Source of the DNA: Acidobacteriota bacterium
GTDB taxonomy: Bacteria > Acidobacteriota > Terriglobia > Acidiferrales > UBA7541
NCBI GenBank assembly: GCA_003224525.1
Contig: QHZB01000196.1
Coordinates: 1 to 53,092 of the forward strand
DNA length: 53,092 nucleotides
Direction of reading: 5' to 3'
Positions 25,812 through 35,840 of this stretch are shown here, one piece after another. Position 1 is the first letter of the stretch. Every line of letters begins with the position of its first letter. Under the pieces are notes generated by a model. The model had not been told where the DNA came from and did no database searches. It saw nothing but the letters and a program-made list of their open reading frames with translations. The position numbers and the translations under genes are program-made.

Positions 25812-26399
25812 ATGCACGATACTTGGAAAGATATGTTCGTCATGGGGCTTCCCCTGGCGGAAAAGATCCTTCGGCCGATCATCGTTTATGCCTTCCTGGT
25901 GGTCAGTCTCAGGCTCTCCGGGAAGCGCGAACTCGTCCAGCTCAATCCATTCGATCTGGTCGTCCTGCTGACACTCTCGAATACGGTGCAGAACGCCATC
26001 ATCGGCGAGGATAACAGCGTCCTCGGCGGAATCATCGGCGCTACTTCCCTGCTGGCGACCAACTATCTCGTCGTTCGCTTCCTGTACGATCACAGGAAGC
26101 TGGACCAATTGGTCGAAGGCAGAGCTGATGTCTTAGTCCAGGGCGGCAAGCTGCGCACGCAGAATTTGAAGAAGGAACTTATTACCGTGCCGCAGCTCGA
26201 AGCGGCCGCACGGAAGCAAGGCTTCGATTCGCTCTCCGAAGTCGCACAATGCGTGCTTGAGCCCGGCGGGACGCTTACATTTCTCGGGAAGAAGCCAACC
26301 GGCGAGGACCTGCGCCACCAGGAATTGCTTGGGAAGCTGGAACGTCTGACACAGGAAATCGCACTGTTGAGAGGTTCACAACCGCCGGCACGTGCTTAG
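25812..26399 (+). CDS. DUF421 (YetF-like) membrane protein
   Basis: 195 aa. Three hydrophobic segments in the first 90 residues, then a soluble domain. Family features: LRLSGKRELVQLNPFDLVVL, VQNAIIGEDNSVLGGI, GRADVLVQGGKLRTQNLKKE, and QCVLEPGGTLTF. DUF421 proteins sit in the inner membrane with the C-terminal domain in the cytoplasm; YetF-type members relate to spore and stress physiology in Bacillus, but function is generally unknown. A good GAGGAGG precedes the start. It converges with the DUF4337 gene with one base between the stops. Confidence 0.92.
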   Translation: MHDTWKDMFVMGLPLAEKILRPIIVYAFLVVSLRLSGKRELVQLNPFDLVVLLTLSNTVQNAIIGEDNSVLGGIIGATSLLATNYLVVRFLYDHRKLDQLVEGRADVLVQGGKLRTQNLKKELITVPQLEAAARKQGFDSLSEVAQCVLEPGGTLTFLGKKPTGEDLRHQELLGKLERLTQEIALLRGSQPPARA

Positions 26400-26400
26400 T

Positions 26401-26940
26401 TTAATGAAGGAAGAAGCCGGTCGCCGACAGCGCGACGCCCACGGTGCCGATGAGCAGGCCGCCGAACCAGAATCCCTTCCGCTTGGTCAGAAGCGTGATT
26501 GAGCAGATGACCAACCCTATTTCCAGAAGCGCCTCTCCTCCATCAAATCGATCGGCTTTGCGAACCGTCAAATCGCGCTCCTCTTCCAAATTCTTAGCCT
26601 CTTTGCTGACATCGACCTTGTCGCCCTCGTAGTGCTCGACTTCCTTTACATATTTCTCTTTCAGTTCTTCGCCCAACTCCTTGTTCAGCGGTGCCACCAG
26701 CCTGACCACGTCGGAGAACCCCTGGGCTTCGTGGAGGCGGACGCTCTTCGCCTGGTACTGTGTCCAGCGGCTGGCTGCCTGAGTTTCCAGGCGCAACCCT
26801 TCGGTGTGCGCCCGATGTCCGAGCAACGACGCACCGGCCACTAATACCGCCATAATCGAGATCGTAATCGACACGGGGAGGATCAACGGATGATCCTCGG
26901 ACCCGTGATGACTCTCGGGAAGTTCGATACCTTCGCTCAT
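26401..26940 (-). CDS. DUF4337-family membrane protein
   Basis: 179 aa with one N-terminal membrane segment (ITISIMAVLVAGASLLG), a long charged helical region (about 45-125) rich in Glu/Lys, and two closely spaced hydrophobic segments at the C-terminus. This layout and the AxxASRWTQYQAKSVR stretch fit DUF4337. Function unknown. It is 23 bases downstream of hemL in the same orientation and could ride on the heme operon transcript, although a heme-related role is not suggested by its sequence. Confidence 0.8.
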   Translation of the reverse strand: MSEGIELPESHHGSEDHPLILPVSITISIMAVLVAGASLLGHRAHTEGLRLETQAASRWTQYQAKSVRLHEAQGFSDVVRLVAPLNKELGEELKEKYVKEVEHYEGDKVDVSKEAKNLEEERDLTVRKADRFDGGEALLEIGLVICSITLLTKRKGFWFGGLLIGTVGVALSATGFFLH

Positions 26941-26963
26941 CCCTCTACTCGCCTTCTCCAGGA

Positions 26964-28292
26964 TCAGACCGCAGAATCAGAGGAAATGACCTGCAAAGAT
27001 TCGTGCGCCGCCGCCAGCGTACGGTCAATATCCTGGGAGGTGTGGGCGGCAGAAACAAAAGCAGCCTCGAACTGTGACGGCGCCAAAAATATTCCCCGAT
27101 CTAGCATTTCGCGGAAAAACCTGGCGTATCGTTTGGTGTCGGAGCGCTTGGCGTCGGCGTAATTTCTTACCGGCCCCGGCGTGAAGAAAACCGTCGAGAG
27201 CGAGCCGATGGCATTGATCTGCCCAGGTATTCCGGCATCTGCCAGTTCCGCGCGGAGACCAAATACCAGCCGCCGCGCCAGTTGCGTCATCTCCTCGTAC
27301 AAGCCAGGCTTTGTGAGCTGTTTGAGAGCAGCAATACCGGCCCTCATCGCCAGCGGGTTTCCCGCGAGCGTGCCGGCCTGATACACCGGGCCGAGCGGCG
27401 CCACTTGGTCCATCAATTCTGCGCGCCCGCCGTACGCCGCTACGGGAACACCGCCACCGATGATTTTTCCGAGTGTCGTGAGATCCGCTTCGATTCCTAG
27501 AAGTTCCTGCACGGAACCATTGTGCAGACGAAATCCTGTGATCACTTCATCGACAATCAGGAGCGCGCCGTGCTTCTTAGTAATTTCATGCAATCCCTTC
27601 AAGAAACCCGTCTCCGGAGGAACAACTCCCATGTTGGCGGCGATGGGCTCGACGATGATCGCAGCGATCTTATCCTTATGCTGGAGAAATACGCGTTCGA
27701 CCGCTTGGAGATCGTTATAGGCTACGTTCAATGTCAACGCAGCCAGTGCAGCGGGCACTCCCGGGCATTCGGCAATTCCGAGCGTAGCGAGACCAGAACC
27801 GGCCTGCGACAGGAAACTGTCCGCGTGTCCGTGATAACAGCCCTCGAATTTGACGATAAAGTCCCTCTTCGTCACTCCTCGCGCCAGCCGCACAGCGCTC
27901 ATCGTTGCTTCCGTGCCGCTGGAGACAAAACGAATCTTTTCAATGAAAGGAATTGCCCGTGTAATCAGCGTGGCAAGCTCAAGCTCCAGCTCGGTCGTCA
28001 CACCAAAACTTGTGCCGCGGCCTGCCTGGTCAGCGATTGCCTCGCTGATGGCGGGATTCGCGTGTCCCACGATTATCGCGCCCCAAGAGCACACAAAATC
28101 GAGCAGCTCGTTTCCGTCCGCGTCGTAAAGGTGTTGCCCGCTGCCGCGCTCGATGATCAGCGGCTCTCCACCGACGGATCGGAACGCCCGGACGGGGCTG
28201 TTCACGCCGCCAACCAGCACCTTCTCGGCGCGCTCGAAAATCTCGCGCGAACGTTTGCGTTCGCGCCTCACTCGGGATTGCGCTGTTCTCAT
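26964..28292 (-). CDS. hemL: Glutamate-1-semialdehyde 2,1-aminomutase
   Basis: 442 aa. PLP enzyme that converts glutamate-1-semialdehyde to 5-aminolevulinate, second step of the C5 heme pathway. Motifs: GGVNSPVRAF near the N-terminus, RFVSSGTEATMSAVRLARG (phosphate binding), LIVDEVITGFR (Asp contacting PLP nitrogen) and TTLGKIIGGGVPVAAYGG with the Schiff-base Lys. The C-terminal part includes YQAGTLAGNPLAM. Last heme gene of the minus-strand operon, 15 bases after hemB. Confidence 0.97.
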   Translation of the reverse strand: MRTAQSRVRRERKRSREIFERAEKVLVGGVNSPVRAFRSVGGEPLIIERGSGQHLYDADGNELLDFVCSWGAIIVGHANPAISEAIADQAGRGTSFGVTTELELELATLITRAIPFIEKIRFVSSGTEATMSAVRLARGVTKRDFIVKFEGCYHGHADSFLSQAGSGLATLGIAECPGVPAALAALTLNVAYNDLQAVERVFLQHKDKIAAIIVEPIAANMGVVPPETGFLKGLHEITKKHGALLIVDEVITGFRLHNGSVQELLGIEADLTTLGKIIGGGVPVAAYGGRAELMDQVAPLGPVYQAGTLAGNPLAMRAGIAALKQLTKPGLYEEMTQLARRLVFGLRAELADAGIPGQINAIGSLSTVFFTPGPVRNYADAKRSDTKRYARFFREMLDRGIFLAPSQFEAAFVSAAHTSQDIDRTLAAAHESLQVISSDSAV

Positions 28293-28307
28293 GTTTTCTC
28301 GATTAAA

Positions 28308-29285
28308 TTAGCACGCCTTCAGCCAGCGTGCGACATCCTTGGCATGGTAGGTAAGAATAATTTCAGCTCCGGCGCGCTGGATGCCTGTCAGGATTTCCAG
28401 GACAACTCGCTTTTCATCCAGCCAGCCATTCTGCGCCGCCGCTTTGACCATGGCGTACTCTCCGCTGACGTTGTAAGCGCCGACAGGAACATCAAAGGCA
28501 TCGCGCACCCGCCGGATAACATCCAGGTACGCCAGCGCGGGCTTAACCATCACCATATCCGCGCCTTCTTCGAGATCAAGCTCCACTTCCTTCAACGCTT
28601 CCCGCGCATTAGCAGGATCCATCTGGTAGCTGCGGCGGTCGCCAAATTGGGGGGCGGACTGGGCCGCTTCCCGGAAAGGCCCATAGAAGCCAGAGCAGTA
28701 TTTCGCGGCATAAGCAAGAATGGCAATGTTCTCGAACCTGTGTTCATCTAGCGTTTCACGAATGGCCCCCACACGCCCGTCCATCATGTCTGACGGGGCG
28801 ACGATGTCGGCGCCAGCTCGCGCGTGCGAGAGCGCCTGCTGGGCAAGAATCGCCACCGTGGAATCGTTGGCCACATCGCCATCTTCGACGACGCCGCAGT
28901 GGCCATGGTCCGTGTACTCGCAGAGGCAGACGTCGGTGATGACAAGAAGTTTCAATTTTGCTTTGCGAATCGCTTCAATGGCGCGCTGGACCACACCCTG
29001 GGCGCTGAGGGAACTGGCGCCGCGTGGGTCCTTGGACTCGGGCAATCCAAATAAAATTATCCCCGGAATCCCCAGCGACTCAACTTCACGAGCTTCTTCC
29101 ACGATCTGATCGACCGACTGCTGATAGACACCGAGCATGGAGCTGACTTCCTGGCGCACCTTTGTACCCGGACACACGAACATCGGATAGATGAGACCCG
29201 CCGTGGTAAGGCGCGTCTCGCGAATGAGACCGCGCAGCGCCTCGCTACGACGCAAACGCCGCGGTCGATGGGTAGGAAAACTCAT
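28308..29285 (-). CDS. hemB: Porphobilinogen synthase (delta-aminolevulinic acid dehydratase)
   Basis: 325 aa. Condenses two 5-aminolevulinate molecules into porphobilinogen. Visible features: [14 protein letters not shown], a Cys-rich zinc site in [30 protein letters not shown], and the active-site lysines in [12 protein letters not shown] and FYGPFREAA. The start at 29285 ([11 protein letters not shown]) overlaps the hemD stop by 4 bases; the open frame extends further up but that part overlaps hemD and is not protein-like. The zinc cysteines indicate a zinc-dependent rather than magnesium-only enzyme. Confidence 0.96.
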   Translation of the reverse strand: MSFPTHRPRRLRRSEALRGLIRETRLTTAGLIYPMFVCPGTKVRQEVSSMLGVYQQSVDQIVEEAREVESLGIPGIILFGLPESKDPRGASSLSAQGVVQRAIEAIRKAKLKLLVITDVCLCEYTDHGHCGVVEDGDVANDSTVAILAQQALSHARAGADIVAPSDMMDGRVGAIRETLDEHRFENIAILAYAAKYCSGFYGPFREAAQSAPQFGDRRSYQMDPANAREALKEVELDLEEGADMVMVKPALAYLDVIRRVRDAFDVPVGAYNVSGEYAMVKAAAQNGWLDEKRVVLEILTGIQRAGAEIILTYHAKDVARWLKAC

Positions 29286-30109
29286 GCTCGCTTTGCTCCT
29301 GCCGGCGCCTGTTTCAGGGTACCCGCAAAATATTCTTCCAGCGCTTCGACGACCGCCGCTGCCGTAGTGTCTCCGGCCACCACGGTGCACCCGACACCCG
29401 CTTTGCGCAATGCCTTTGCGGTGACGGGTCCCACCGCCGCAATCGCCAGTTTATCTTGTAGAGCGCGCAGTTGCTCGCCCCCAAACAGCTCAGCGAAATG
29501 TTGGACGGCCGACGGGCTGAAAAATAGAACCGCGTCCGCAGCACCTTCGGCTATCTGTCCTAAATTTCTTTGCTCCACATCGCTTGGCCGAAGCGTGCGG
29601 TAGGCGATCACTTCCGTGACCTTCGCGCCGTGGCGCTTCAACGTCCGCGGCAAATCCGGATTTGCACGATCGCTCCGCGGCAAGAATACTTTCTCTCCAC
29701 AAAGTTTGTTCCCCAACTCCTCCGCGAGCGCCGCGCCGGTGTGCGTCTCCGCAACATACTCGACGGGAAGTCCGGCCTGCCGGGCAGCTTCGGCGGTTAC
29801 GGGACCGACGGAAGCGATTCGCAGCTTGCTCCCTATGTGAATCAAGCTACGCTTCAGCTCTTCGGTGCGCTTCACCACCGCACGAACGGCTTGCGCGCTG
29901 GTGAAAATGATCCAATCAAAGCGATGGAGTTCCACGATCGCCGCATCGAGCGGTGCGAAATCTCGCGGGGCTGCAAACGCCACAAGCGGAAGCACCACAG
30001 GAATAGCTCCACGTTCGGAGAGTACCCTCGCCAGCACTTCACTCTGCGCCGCCGAACGTGTTATCACAATTCGCTTGCCGGCCAAGGCGCTTGGAGATGC
30101 TTCAGGCAC
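29282..30109 (-). CDS. hemD: Uroporphyrinogen-III synthase
   Basis: 275 aa. Closes and inverts ring D of hydroxymethylbilane to give uroporphyrinogen III. HemD proteins are poorly conserved, but the start [20 protein letters not shown], the middle [15 protein letters not shown], and the later [12 protein letters not shown] and [12 protein letters not shown] stretches are typical. Its 5' end overlaps hemC by 8 bases and its stop overlaps hemB by 4, consistent with a hemCD-B transcript. Confidence 0.93.
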   Translation of the reverse strand: MPEASPSALAGKRIVITRSAAQSEVLARVLSERGAIPVVLPLVAFAAPRDFAPLDAAIVELHRFDWIIFTSAQAVRAVVKRTEELKRSLIHIGSKLRIASVGPVTAEAARQAGLPVEYVAETHTGAALAEELGNKLCGEKVFLPRSDRANPDLPRTLKRHGAKVTEVIAYRTLRPSDVEQRNLGQIAEGAADAVLFFSPSAVQHFAELFGGEQLRALQDKLAIAAVGPVTAKALRKAGVGCTVVAGDTTAAAVVEALEEYFAGTLKQAPAGAKRA

Positions 30110-31019
30110 GCTGGCGGCTCACTTCTTCCAGAATCGACTGCGCGCCCGCCTCGATCAGCACCCGCGCCATGTGCTCTCCAAGTTGCGCCGCCTGATCCAG
30201 CGGAGAGGTGGCGCGCTGCTTCACGTATTGCACTCCGTCCACGGAACAAACGCACGCGTCGAGCAATAGTTCGCCGCGCTCGATGCGCGCCCACGCACCC
30301 AGCGGGACCTGGCACCCGCCCTGCAATGCCGCCAGGAGTGCGCGCTCCGCAATGATCGCCGTGCGGGTCTCTGCGTCGTCCAAAGGCGCCAAGAGGTTTC
30401 CCGCTTCCGTGTCCTTCAACCGGCATTCCACCGCAATGGCACCCTGCCCCACCGCCGGCATGCAGACTTCCGGCGAGAGCACCTCCGAAATCCGCTGGCT
30501 CAATCCGAGGCGATCCAGGCCCGCTTTGGCAACCATCACCGCTTCATATTCCCCGCTCTCCACTTTTCGCAATCGAGTGTCCACGTTTCCACGCAGGTCG
30601 CGGAGATCGAGGTCCGCCCGCAGGTGTTTCAACTGCGCTTGCCGCCGCAGACTGCTCGTTCCCACACGCGCTCCGTGCCGCAGATTCGCAAGCATGGAGC
30701 CTACCAGGCAATCACGCACATCATCGCGTCGGCACACCGCAGGAAACACGAGCCGGGAAGGAATGTCGGTCGGCACGTCCTTCACGCTGTGCACCGCAAG
30801 ATCGATGGACTCCTCCAGCAGCGCCTCCTCCAGCTCTTTGATAAAAATTCCCTTTCCGCCAATCTGCGTCAGTGGCGCTTGCGGCATCTTGTCGCCGCTG
30901 GTCTTGATGATGACAATTTCCGCTTCCATGCCGGTGGCGGCAAACAGTTTCTTGCGAACGGATTCCGCCTGCCATTTGGCAAGCATGCTGCCGCGCGTGC
31001 CAATCCGCAGGATTCTCAC
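30102..31019 (-). CDS. hemC: Porphobilinogen deaminase (hydroxymethylbilane synthase)
   Basis: 305 aa. Polymerises four porphobilinogens. Features: RIGTRGSMLAKWQAE at the N-terminus, AVHSVKDVPT (catalytic Asp region), VGTSSLRRQAQL (substrate arginines), and the dipyrromethane cofactor Cys in ALQGGCQVPLGAWA. 4-base overlap with hemA upstream and 8-base overlap with hemD downstream. Confidence 0.97.
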   Translation of the reverse strand: MRILRIGTRGSMLAKWQAESVRKKLFAATGMEAEIVIIKTSGDKMPQAPLTQIGGKGIFIKELEEALLEESIDLAVHSVKDVPTDIPSRLVFPAVCRRDDVRDCLVGSMLANLRHGARVGTSSLRRQAQLKHLRADLDLRDLRGNVDTRLRKVESGEYEAVMVAKAGLDRLGLSQRISEVLSPEVCMPAVGQGAIAVECRLKDTEAGNLLAPLDDAETRTAIIAERALLAALQGGCQVPLGAWARIERGELLLDACVCSVDGVQYVKQRATSPLDQAAQLGEHMARVLIEAGAQSILEEVSRQRA

Positions 31020-32293
31020 GGCTTCTCCCGATTCGAAAGAAACAGATCGCGCAATGCTTCGACGTTTTGAATCTTCCGCCGGAGTTCTTTCTCGCCTCGC
31101 AGGCGTTCCGCCGGCCCCACAAGCAGCTTCTCCAGCATCTCATCCATCAATTTTTCCACTTGAGCGCGATCCGTCTCCGTCAGATGCTTCATCGGCTCCA
31201 TGCGTGACCGGATGAATGACGCGCGTTCCTCCCGCATCTTCACTCGGAGAGCATCAACAAGCCCGACCAGCTCGACGCTCGCCTGCCAGGATAGGAATTT
31301 AGTGACATGCTCGTCGACGATGCCCTGAGCCCGGGGAACCTCGCTTTCACGAGCGTTGCGATTCTGCCGTACGATCTCGCTCAGGTCATCCGTATTGTAA
31401 ACGTAGACGTTGTAGAGCTCCCCAACGCTTGGGTCAATATTCCGGGGTACACCCAGGTCCATCAGGAACAACGCGCGATTTCCGCGCGCCGCCATCGCCC
31501 GCTCGACGATATCGCGGCGCAGAACTGGTTCATCAGCGCTGACCGACGACACCACCACATCCGGCGATTGCAGCGCTGTTTCCCACTCACCCCACCCGAC
31601 GACCTTTCCGCCGAACTGCCTGGCCAGCTCGTCCGCGCGGTCGCGCGAGCGGTTCATCACATGGAGCTGCGCGATCCCACGGTCCCGGAGTTGAGAGACC
31701 ACTTGCTCGCTGATCGTACCCGCCCCCAACACCAGCGCCCTGCGCTCGCTCAGTTTTCCAAAAATGCGTTCCGCCAGTTTCACCCCCGCGGATGCCACGG
31801 ACATTGGCCGCGTGCCAAGCTCCGTTTCCGTGCGCACGCGCTTCCCGACTTCCAACGCACCCTGGAAGAGACGATTCAGCACGGGCCCTGTCGCACCTTG
31901 CTCGTGCGCGAAACGATACGCTTCCCGCACCTGTCCCAGGATCTCCGCTTCGCCCAGCATCATAGAGTCGAGGCCCGCGGAAACTCGAAAGAGATGGCGC
32001 ACGGCCTCGTGATCGTAGTGGTGGTAGAGCGACACGCTGAGGATATCTGCACGCACCGAATGGAACTCGCTCAGAAAAGTAGAGAGTCCCGGGGCACACT
32101 CATGGGAGGATTCCGGCGGCACGCCGTACACCTCGCTGCGATTGCATGTAGAGAGCACCAGCGTCTCTTCGAGAATCCCGCGCGCGCGAAGTTCTTCAGC
32201 GGCCCGCCGGGCTTGCTCGGCCGTGAAAGACACCCTCTCACGCACCTCAACGGGCGCCGTGCGGTGATTCAGTCCCACAAGAACAATTTCCAT
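31016..32293 (-). CDS. hemA: Glutamyl-tRNA reductase
   Basis: 425 aa. NADPH-dependent reduction of glutamyl-tRNA to glutamate-1-semialdehyde, committed step of the C5 pathway. The catalytic Cys is C50 in LSTCNRSEVYG. The NADP-binding domain contains ALVLGAGTISEQVVSQLRD, and the C-terminal helical dimerisation domain follows. The presence of hemA with hemL and absence of 5-aminolevulinate synthase show that heme starts from glutamate here. It follows the ccsA/hemX-like gene by 18 bases. Confidence 0.97.
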   Translation of the reverse strand: MEIVLVGLNHRTAPVEVRERVSFTAEQARRAAEELRARGILEETLVLSTCNRSEVYGVPPESSHECAPGLSTFLSEFHSVRADILSVSLYHHYDHEAVRHLFRVSAGLDSMMLGEAEILGQVREAYRFAHEQGATGPVLNRLFQGALEVGKRVRTETELGTRPMSVASAGVKLAERIFGKLSERRALVLGAGTISEQVVSQLRDRGIAQLHVMNRSRDRADELARQFGGKVVGWGEWETALQSPDVVVSSVSADEPVLRRDIVERAMAARGNRALFLMDLGVPRNIDPSVGELYNVYVYNTDDLSEIVRQNRNARESEVPRAQGIVDEHVTKFLSWQASVELVGLVDALRVKMREERASFIRSRMEPMKHLTETDRAQVEKLMDEMLEKLLVGPAERLRGEKELRRKIQNVEALRDLFLSNREKP

Positions 32294-32311
32294 ACCGAGA
32301 TTCGATCGCTC

Positions 32312-33124
32312 CTAAAAGTAACGGTGGCTATGCGAGAGATATAGATTTACGACCGTAAAGCTCAGCACTACAATCAAGAAATTGAAGATGCACAATCTTG
32401 AAGCGCGCGCCCCGCGCCACGCCCCAGTGCCCGCCAGACCGAGGTAAAGCACATAAAGCAGGAGCACGAGCAGCGTGACCACGTATTTCGGATCGTAAAA
32501 CGAATATTCGCTGCTCAGCCGGTCCACCCAGACAAATCCCAATGCTGTTCCAATCGCAATGGAAACCAGCCCCACTAGAACGCTCGACTTGCTCATGCGC
32601 TCCAGCAATTCAAGCGGCGGCAACCGCCAGACCATGTTGCCAAGTTTGTGGCTTCGAAGCAGGCGTTCCTCTCCCAGAAAAATGAGGCTGAGAACAAAAG
32701 AGAGCGCGAACGCCGCATAGGCGAGGATGCTCAAGGTAACGTGAAACGCAAACGTGGCCCCGTGCGCCGCGGGCGGCGAAAGCCGGTCGGCCGGGGCAAG
32801 ATGCGCGGCCAGAAAGAACACTAGGATAAAGGGCATAACGAAGGCCCCGACAGATCGCTGCCGGTGATACACCTCCAGGCCCAGATACGTCAGTGCTAGA
32901 AGCCAGCCGAAGAGCGACATGGATCCGTACAAGTCATGGTAGGGAACCGTGTGCAAGCCGCGGGATCTCTCCAAAAGCGCAAAATAGTGCGCCATCAGGC
33001 CCAGCCCCAAGAGCAGCGTGCCCAATCTACCCGTGAGCTTCTTCCCAGAAGCCAGGAAGCGAACATACAAACCAAAACTCATGAGATAGGCAAGCACCGT
33101 CAAAATAGGGAATAAATGATTCAT
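32312..33124 (-). CDS. CcsA/HemX-like membrane protein
   Basis: 270 aa with about eight hydrophobic segments. Conserved pieces: TVPYHDLYGSMSLFGWLLAL, FAFHVTLSILAYAAFALSF and a Ser/His-containing C-terminus. This is the CcsA/ResC/HemX family, which handles heme for cytochrome c assembly or tunes HemA amount. Being first in the operon before hemA points to the HemX-like role seen in Bacillus hemXACDBL operons, but the tryptophan-rich WWD motif of true CcsA is not obvious. The gene is divergent from hemE across a 190-base promoter region. Confidence 0.9.
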   Translation of the reverse strand: MNHLFPILTVLAYLMSFGLYVRFLASGKKLTGRLGTLLLGLGLMAHYFALLERSRGLHTVPYHDLYGSMSLFGWLLALTYLGLEVYHRQRSVGAFVMPFILVFFLAAHLAPADRLSPPAAHGATFAFHVTLSILAYAAFALSFVLSLIFLGEERLLRSHKLGNMVWRLPPLELLERMSKSSVLVGLVSIAIGTALGFVWVDRLSSEYSFYDPKYVVTLLVLLLYVLYLGLAGTGAWRGARASRLCIFNFLIVVLSFTVVNLYLSHSHRYF

Positions 33125-33317
33125 TCTTTGTACCTGAGTCCCGGGCTCATCTGCCGCACCGAATTAACAACTGCCCTGCTCCACAAAACCCTCCTGATTC
33201 TTCAACCTTTCGAGTATAGCCCACCCTTGCACGCGCTAGCACAATTCGATACCCCCTTGGTAGTCGTATCAGCAAGACCGGCTGGGATTTGCTATTCTTG
33301 ATGTGGTCAGACGAAAT

Positions 33318-34391
33318 ATGACCCAACAAAAGGCATCGATTAACCGAAAAGAGTTATTCCTTCGCGCCTGCCGCGGGGAGGTCCTTCCGCGAGTTCCCGT
33401 GTGGATGATGCGCCAGGCGGGCCGGTACCTTCCGGAATACCGCGAAATCCGTGCAAAGCATGCATTCCTTGAGGTTTGCAAGACGCCGCAACTTGCGGTC
33501 GAAGTCTCCATCCAGCCCTTTCGCAGGCTTGGAGTTGATGCGGTCATTGTTTTCTCGGACATTTTGATTCCAGCCGAAGCCATGGGTCTGCAGTTGGAAC
33601 TCGGCGACGCCGGGCCAAACTTGCCGAATCCAGTGCGCTCCAAGGCGGATGTCGCCCGGCTCAAGATCTTTGACCCTGAAACGGAAACGGGCTTCCTGCC
33701 CGAAGCCATCCGGCGCATCGTGAAATCCGTCGGTCCAGAGGTTCCCGTTTTGGGTTTTGCGGGGGCCCCGTGGACTCTTGCCTGTTACATGGTGGAAGGC
33801 CAGACCAAGGAAGGATTCGCCACGGTAAAAAGTTTCCTCTACCACGAGCCCAAAACCTTCCGCGAGCTGCTGCATCGCATCGCTCAGGCAACGATACCCT
33901 ATCTGAAGGCGCAAATCGCGGCAGGGGCAACGGCAGTCCAGTTGTTCGATACCTGGTGTGGCGAACTGAATCTGCAGGACTACCAAGACTTCGCTCTCCC
34001 GGCCGTCCAGGAGATCATCGCGGGCCTCAGCGGCTCGGTCCCCGTGATTTATTACACAAAAGCGTCTCAGCATCTGCTCCCAGCCGTGGCCCGCTCCGGC
34101 GCGCATGTCCTCAGCGTCGATTGGCGCGTGGACTTAGCAGTGATTCGGAAGTCGCTGGGTCCAAAAATCGCGTTGCAAGGGAATGTCGATCCGGCCGTCT
34201 TGTTTGGCCCTCAGGAGAAAATTCGCGACGTAACTCTGGGCGCCATCAATTCCCTTAGTGGCCACGGTCACATCCTCAACCTTGGCCACGGCATTTTGCA
34301 GCATACACCGGTCGAGAATGCCCAGCTATTTATCGAGACGGGCCAGCAAGCGCTGCTTCACCACGCAAGACCTGCTGCGCTGGTGCGGTAG
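33318..34391 (+). CDS. hemE: Uroporphyrinogen decarboxylase
   Basis: 357 aa. Decarboxylates uroporphyrinogen III to coproporphyrinogen III. Signatures: PVWMMRQAGRYLPEYREIR, VFSDILIPAEAMG, LGFAGAPWTLACYMVEG, and the C-terminal LGHGILQHTPVENA. ATG 33318 is used; a GTG at 33303 in the same frame would add five residues. It leads the plus-strand heme genes, 12 bases ahead of hemN, and diverges from the hemXACDBL operon. Confidence 0.97.
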   Translation: MTQQKASINRKELFLRACRGEVLPRVPVWMMRQAGRYLPEYREIRAKHAFLEVCKTPQLAVEVSIQPFRRLGVDAVIVFSDILIPAEAMGLQLELGDAGPNLPNPVRSKADVARLKIFDPETETGFLPEAIRRIVKSVGPEVPVLGFAGAPWTLACYMVEGQTKEGFATVKSFLYHEPKTFRELLHRIAQATIPYLKAQIAAGATAVQLFDTWCGELNLQDYQDFALPAVQEIIAGLSGSVPVIYYTKASQHLLPAVARSGAHVLSVDWRVDLAVIRKSLGPKIALQGNVDPAVLFGPQEKIRDVTLGAINSLSGHGHILNLGHGILQHTPVENAQLFIETGQQALLHHARPAALVR

Positions 34392-34403
34392 GAGACGCCA
34401 AGC

Positions 34404-35816
34404 ATGACACTCGCACATCCAACCCTGCAGCAAATGAGCGGTGAGCTCCACGTCGGCGAGGAATTTCTCGCCAAGTACAATCGTCCGGGGCCGCGCTATA
34501 CCAGCTACCCCACGGCGCCCGTCTGGAACGACGCCTTTGGCCCAGCCGATCTCGAAAGGGTGCACCAAGAGGCCGAGCGTGCCAGGACGCCCGTTTCGCT
34601 GTACATGCACATTCCCTTCTGCGAAAGCCTCTGCCTCTTTTGCGCGTGCAACGTCGTCATCCAAAAGAACAAGAGTGTCGCGCCACCCTATCTTGAGGTG
34701 TTGAAGCGGGAGATGGAACGCGTCAGCCGCAGCATCTCGAAGAATCGCCCGGTGGTCCAGTTCCATTGGGGCGGCGGCACACCGACGTACCTGACACCCG
34801 AACAGATTGAGGACCTGTTCGCATTCACGAAAGAGCATTTCCATTTCGATGCCGACAGTGAAATTGGCATCGAGGTCGACCCACGCGTGACCTCCCGCGA
34901 TCATCTCGAAACTCTGCGCAAACTTGGCTTCAACCGTCTCAGCATGGGCATTCAGGACTTCCATGCCGATGTGCAAGCGGCGGTGCGCCGCATCCAGCCT
35001 TACGAAATGACGCGCGACCTGCTCTTCGCCGCGCGCGAACTCGGCTTCGATAGCATCAACGTCGATTTGATTTACGGCCTTCCCTACCAAACGGCAGACA
35101 CTTTTGCCCATACCGTGGATCAGATTGTTGGACTCGCTCCGGATCGCATTGCCCTCTTCAGCTACGCGCACGTGCCATGGTTGAAGAAACAGCAAGGCTC
35201 ATTCGCCGCGCATCTCCCGGAAGGCCTGGAAAAATTTGAGATCTTCCGCGTGGGCCTGCTCAAGTTTCTCGAGGCCGGCTATCTCTACATCGGCATGGAC
35301 CACTTCGCGAAGGCTGGAGACGAGCTTGCCGTCTCGCAACAAAACCGCACACTTCACCGCAATTTTCAAGGCTACACCACCAAAGCGGGCGCCGACCTCT
35401 ACGGCATGGGCATTACCGCGATCAGCGGCATTCGAGACGCCTACGCGCAAAATTACCGCGATATTCCTTCCTGGGAAAAGGCCGTGGCCGAGCGGGGCCT
35501 CGCTACCATGCGCGGCTATCAGCTTTCGAACGAGGATCGTCTGCGCCGCACCGTCATCAGCCGCCTGCTGTGTCACACCATCGTGATCAAGGACGAGATT
35601 TCACGCGAATTCAGCATCGATTTTGACCGGCATTTCGCGGAAGAGCTTCGCCGCCTGGAACCGTCTCGCGAGGATGGCCTCGTGCTCCTCGAGCGCGGCG
35701 AAATTCGCGCCACCTGGCTCGGCCGCATCTTCATCCGCAATCTGGCCATGGTTTTCGACCCGTATCTCGAAAAACAGCAGCTCATCGCCAAGCCGCTCTT
35801 TTCGAAAACTCTCTGA
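34404..35816 (+). CDS. hemN: Oxygen-independent coproporphyrinogen III oxidase
   Basis: 470 aa radical SAM enzyme that decarboxylates two propionates of coproporphyrinogen III. The iron-sulphur cluster motif is CESLCLFCAC (CX3CX2CXC, about residues 73-82), followed by the glycine-rich HWGGGTPTYL. Also visible: RYTSYPTAPVW at the N-terminus and GFNRLSMGIQDFHADVQAAV. The full CX3CX2CXC motif and the YPTAP start place it in the true HemN group rather than the HemW group. It fits anaerobic or oxygen-independent heme synthesis. It starts 12 bases after hemE. Confidence 0.96.
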   Translation: MTLAHPTLQQMSGELHVGEEFLAKYNRPGPRYTSYPTAPVWNDAFGPADLERVHQEAERARTPVSLYMHIPFCESLCLFCACNVVIQKNKSVAPPYLEVLKREMERVSRSISKNRPVVQFHWGGGTPTYLTPEQIEDLFAFTKEHFHFDADSEIGIEVDPRVTSRDHLETLRKLGFNRLSMGIQDFHADVQAAVRRIQPYEMTRDLLFAARELGFDSINVDLIYGLPYQTADTFAHTVDQIVGLAPDRIALFSYAHVPWLKKQQGSFAAHLPEGLEKFEIFRVGLLKFLEAGYLYIGMDHFAKAGDELAVSQQNRTLHRNFQGYTTKAGADLYGMGITAISGIRDAYAQNYRDIPSWEKAVAERGLATMRGYQLSNEDRLRRTVISRLLCHTIVIKDEISREFSIDFDRHFAEELRRLEPSREDGLVLLERGEIRATWLGRIFIRNLAMVFDPYLEKQQLIAKPLFSKTL

Positions 35817-35840
35817 TCCCACAAGGATGCTCACATCTCC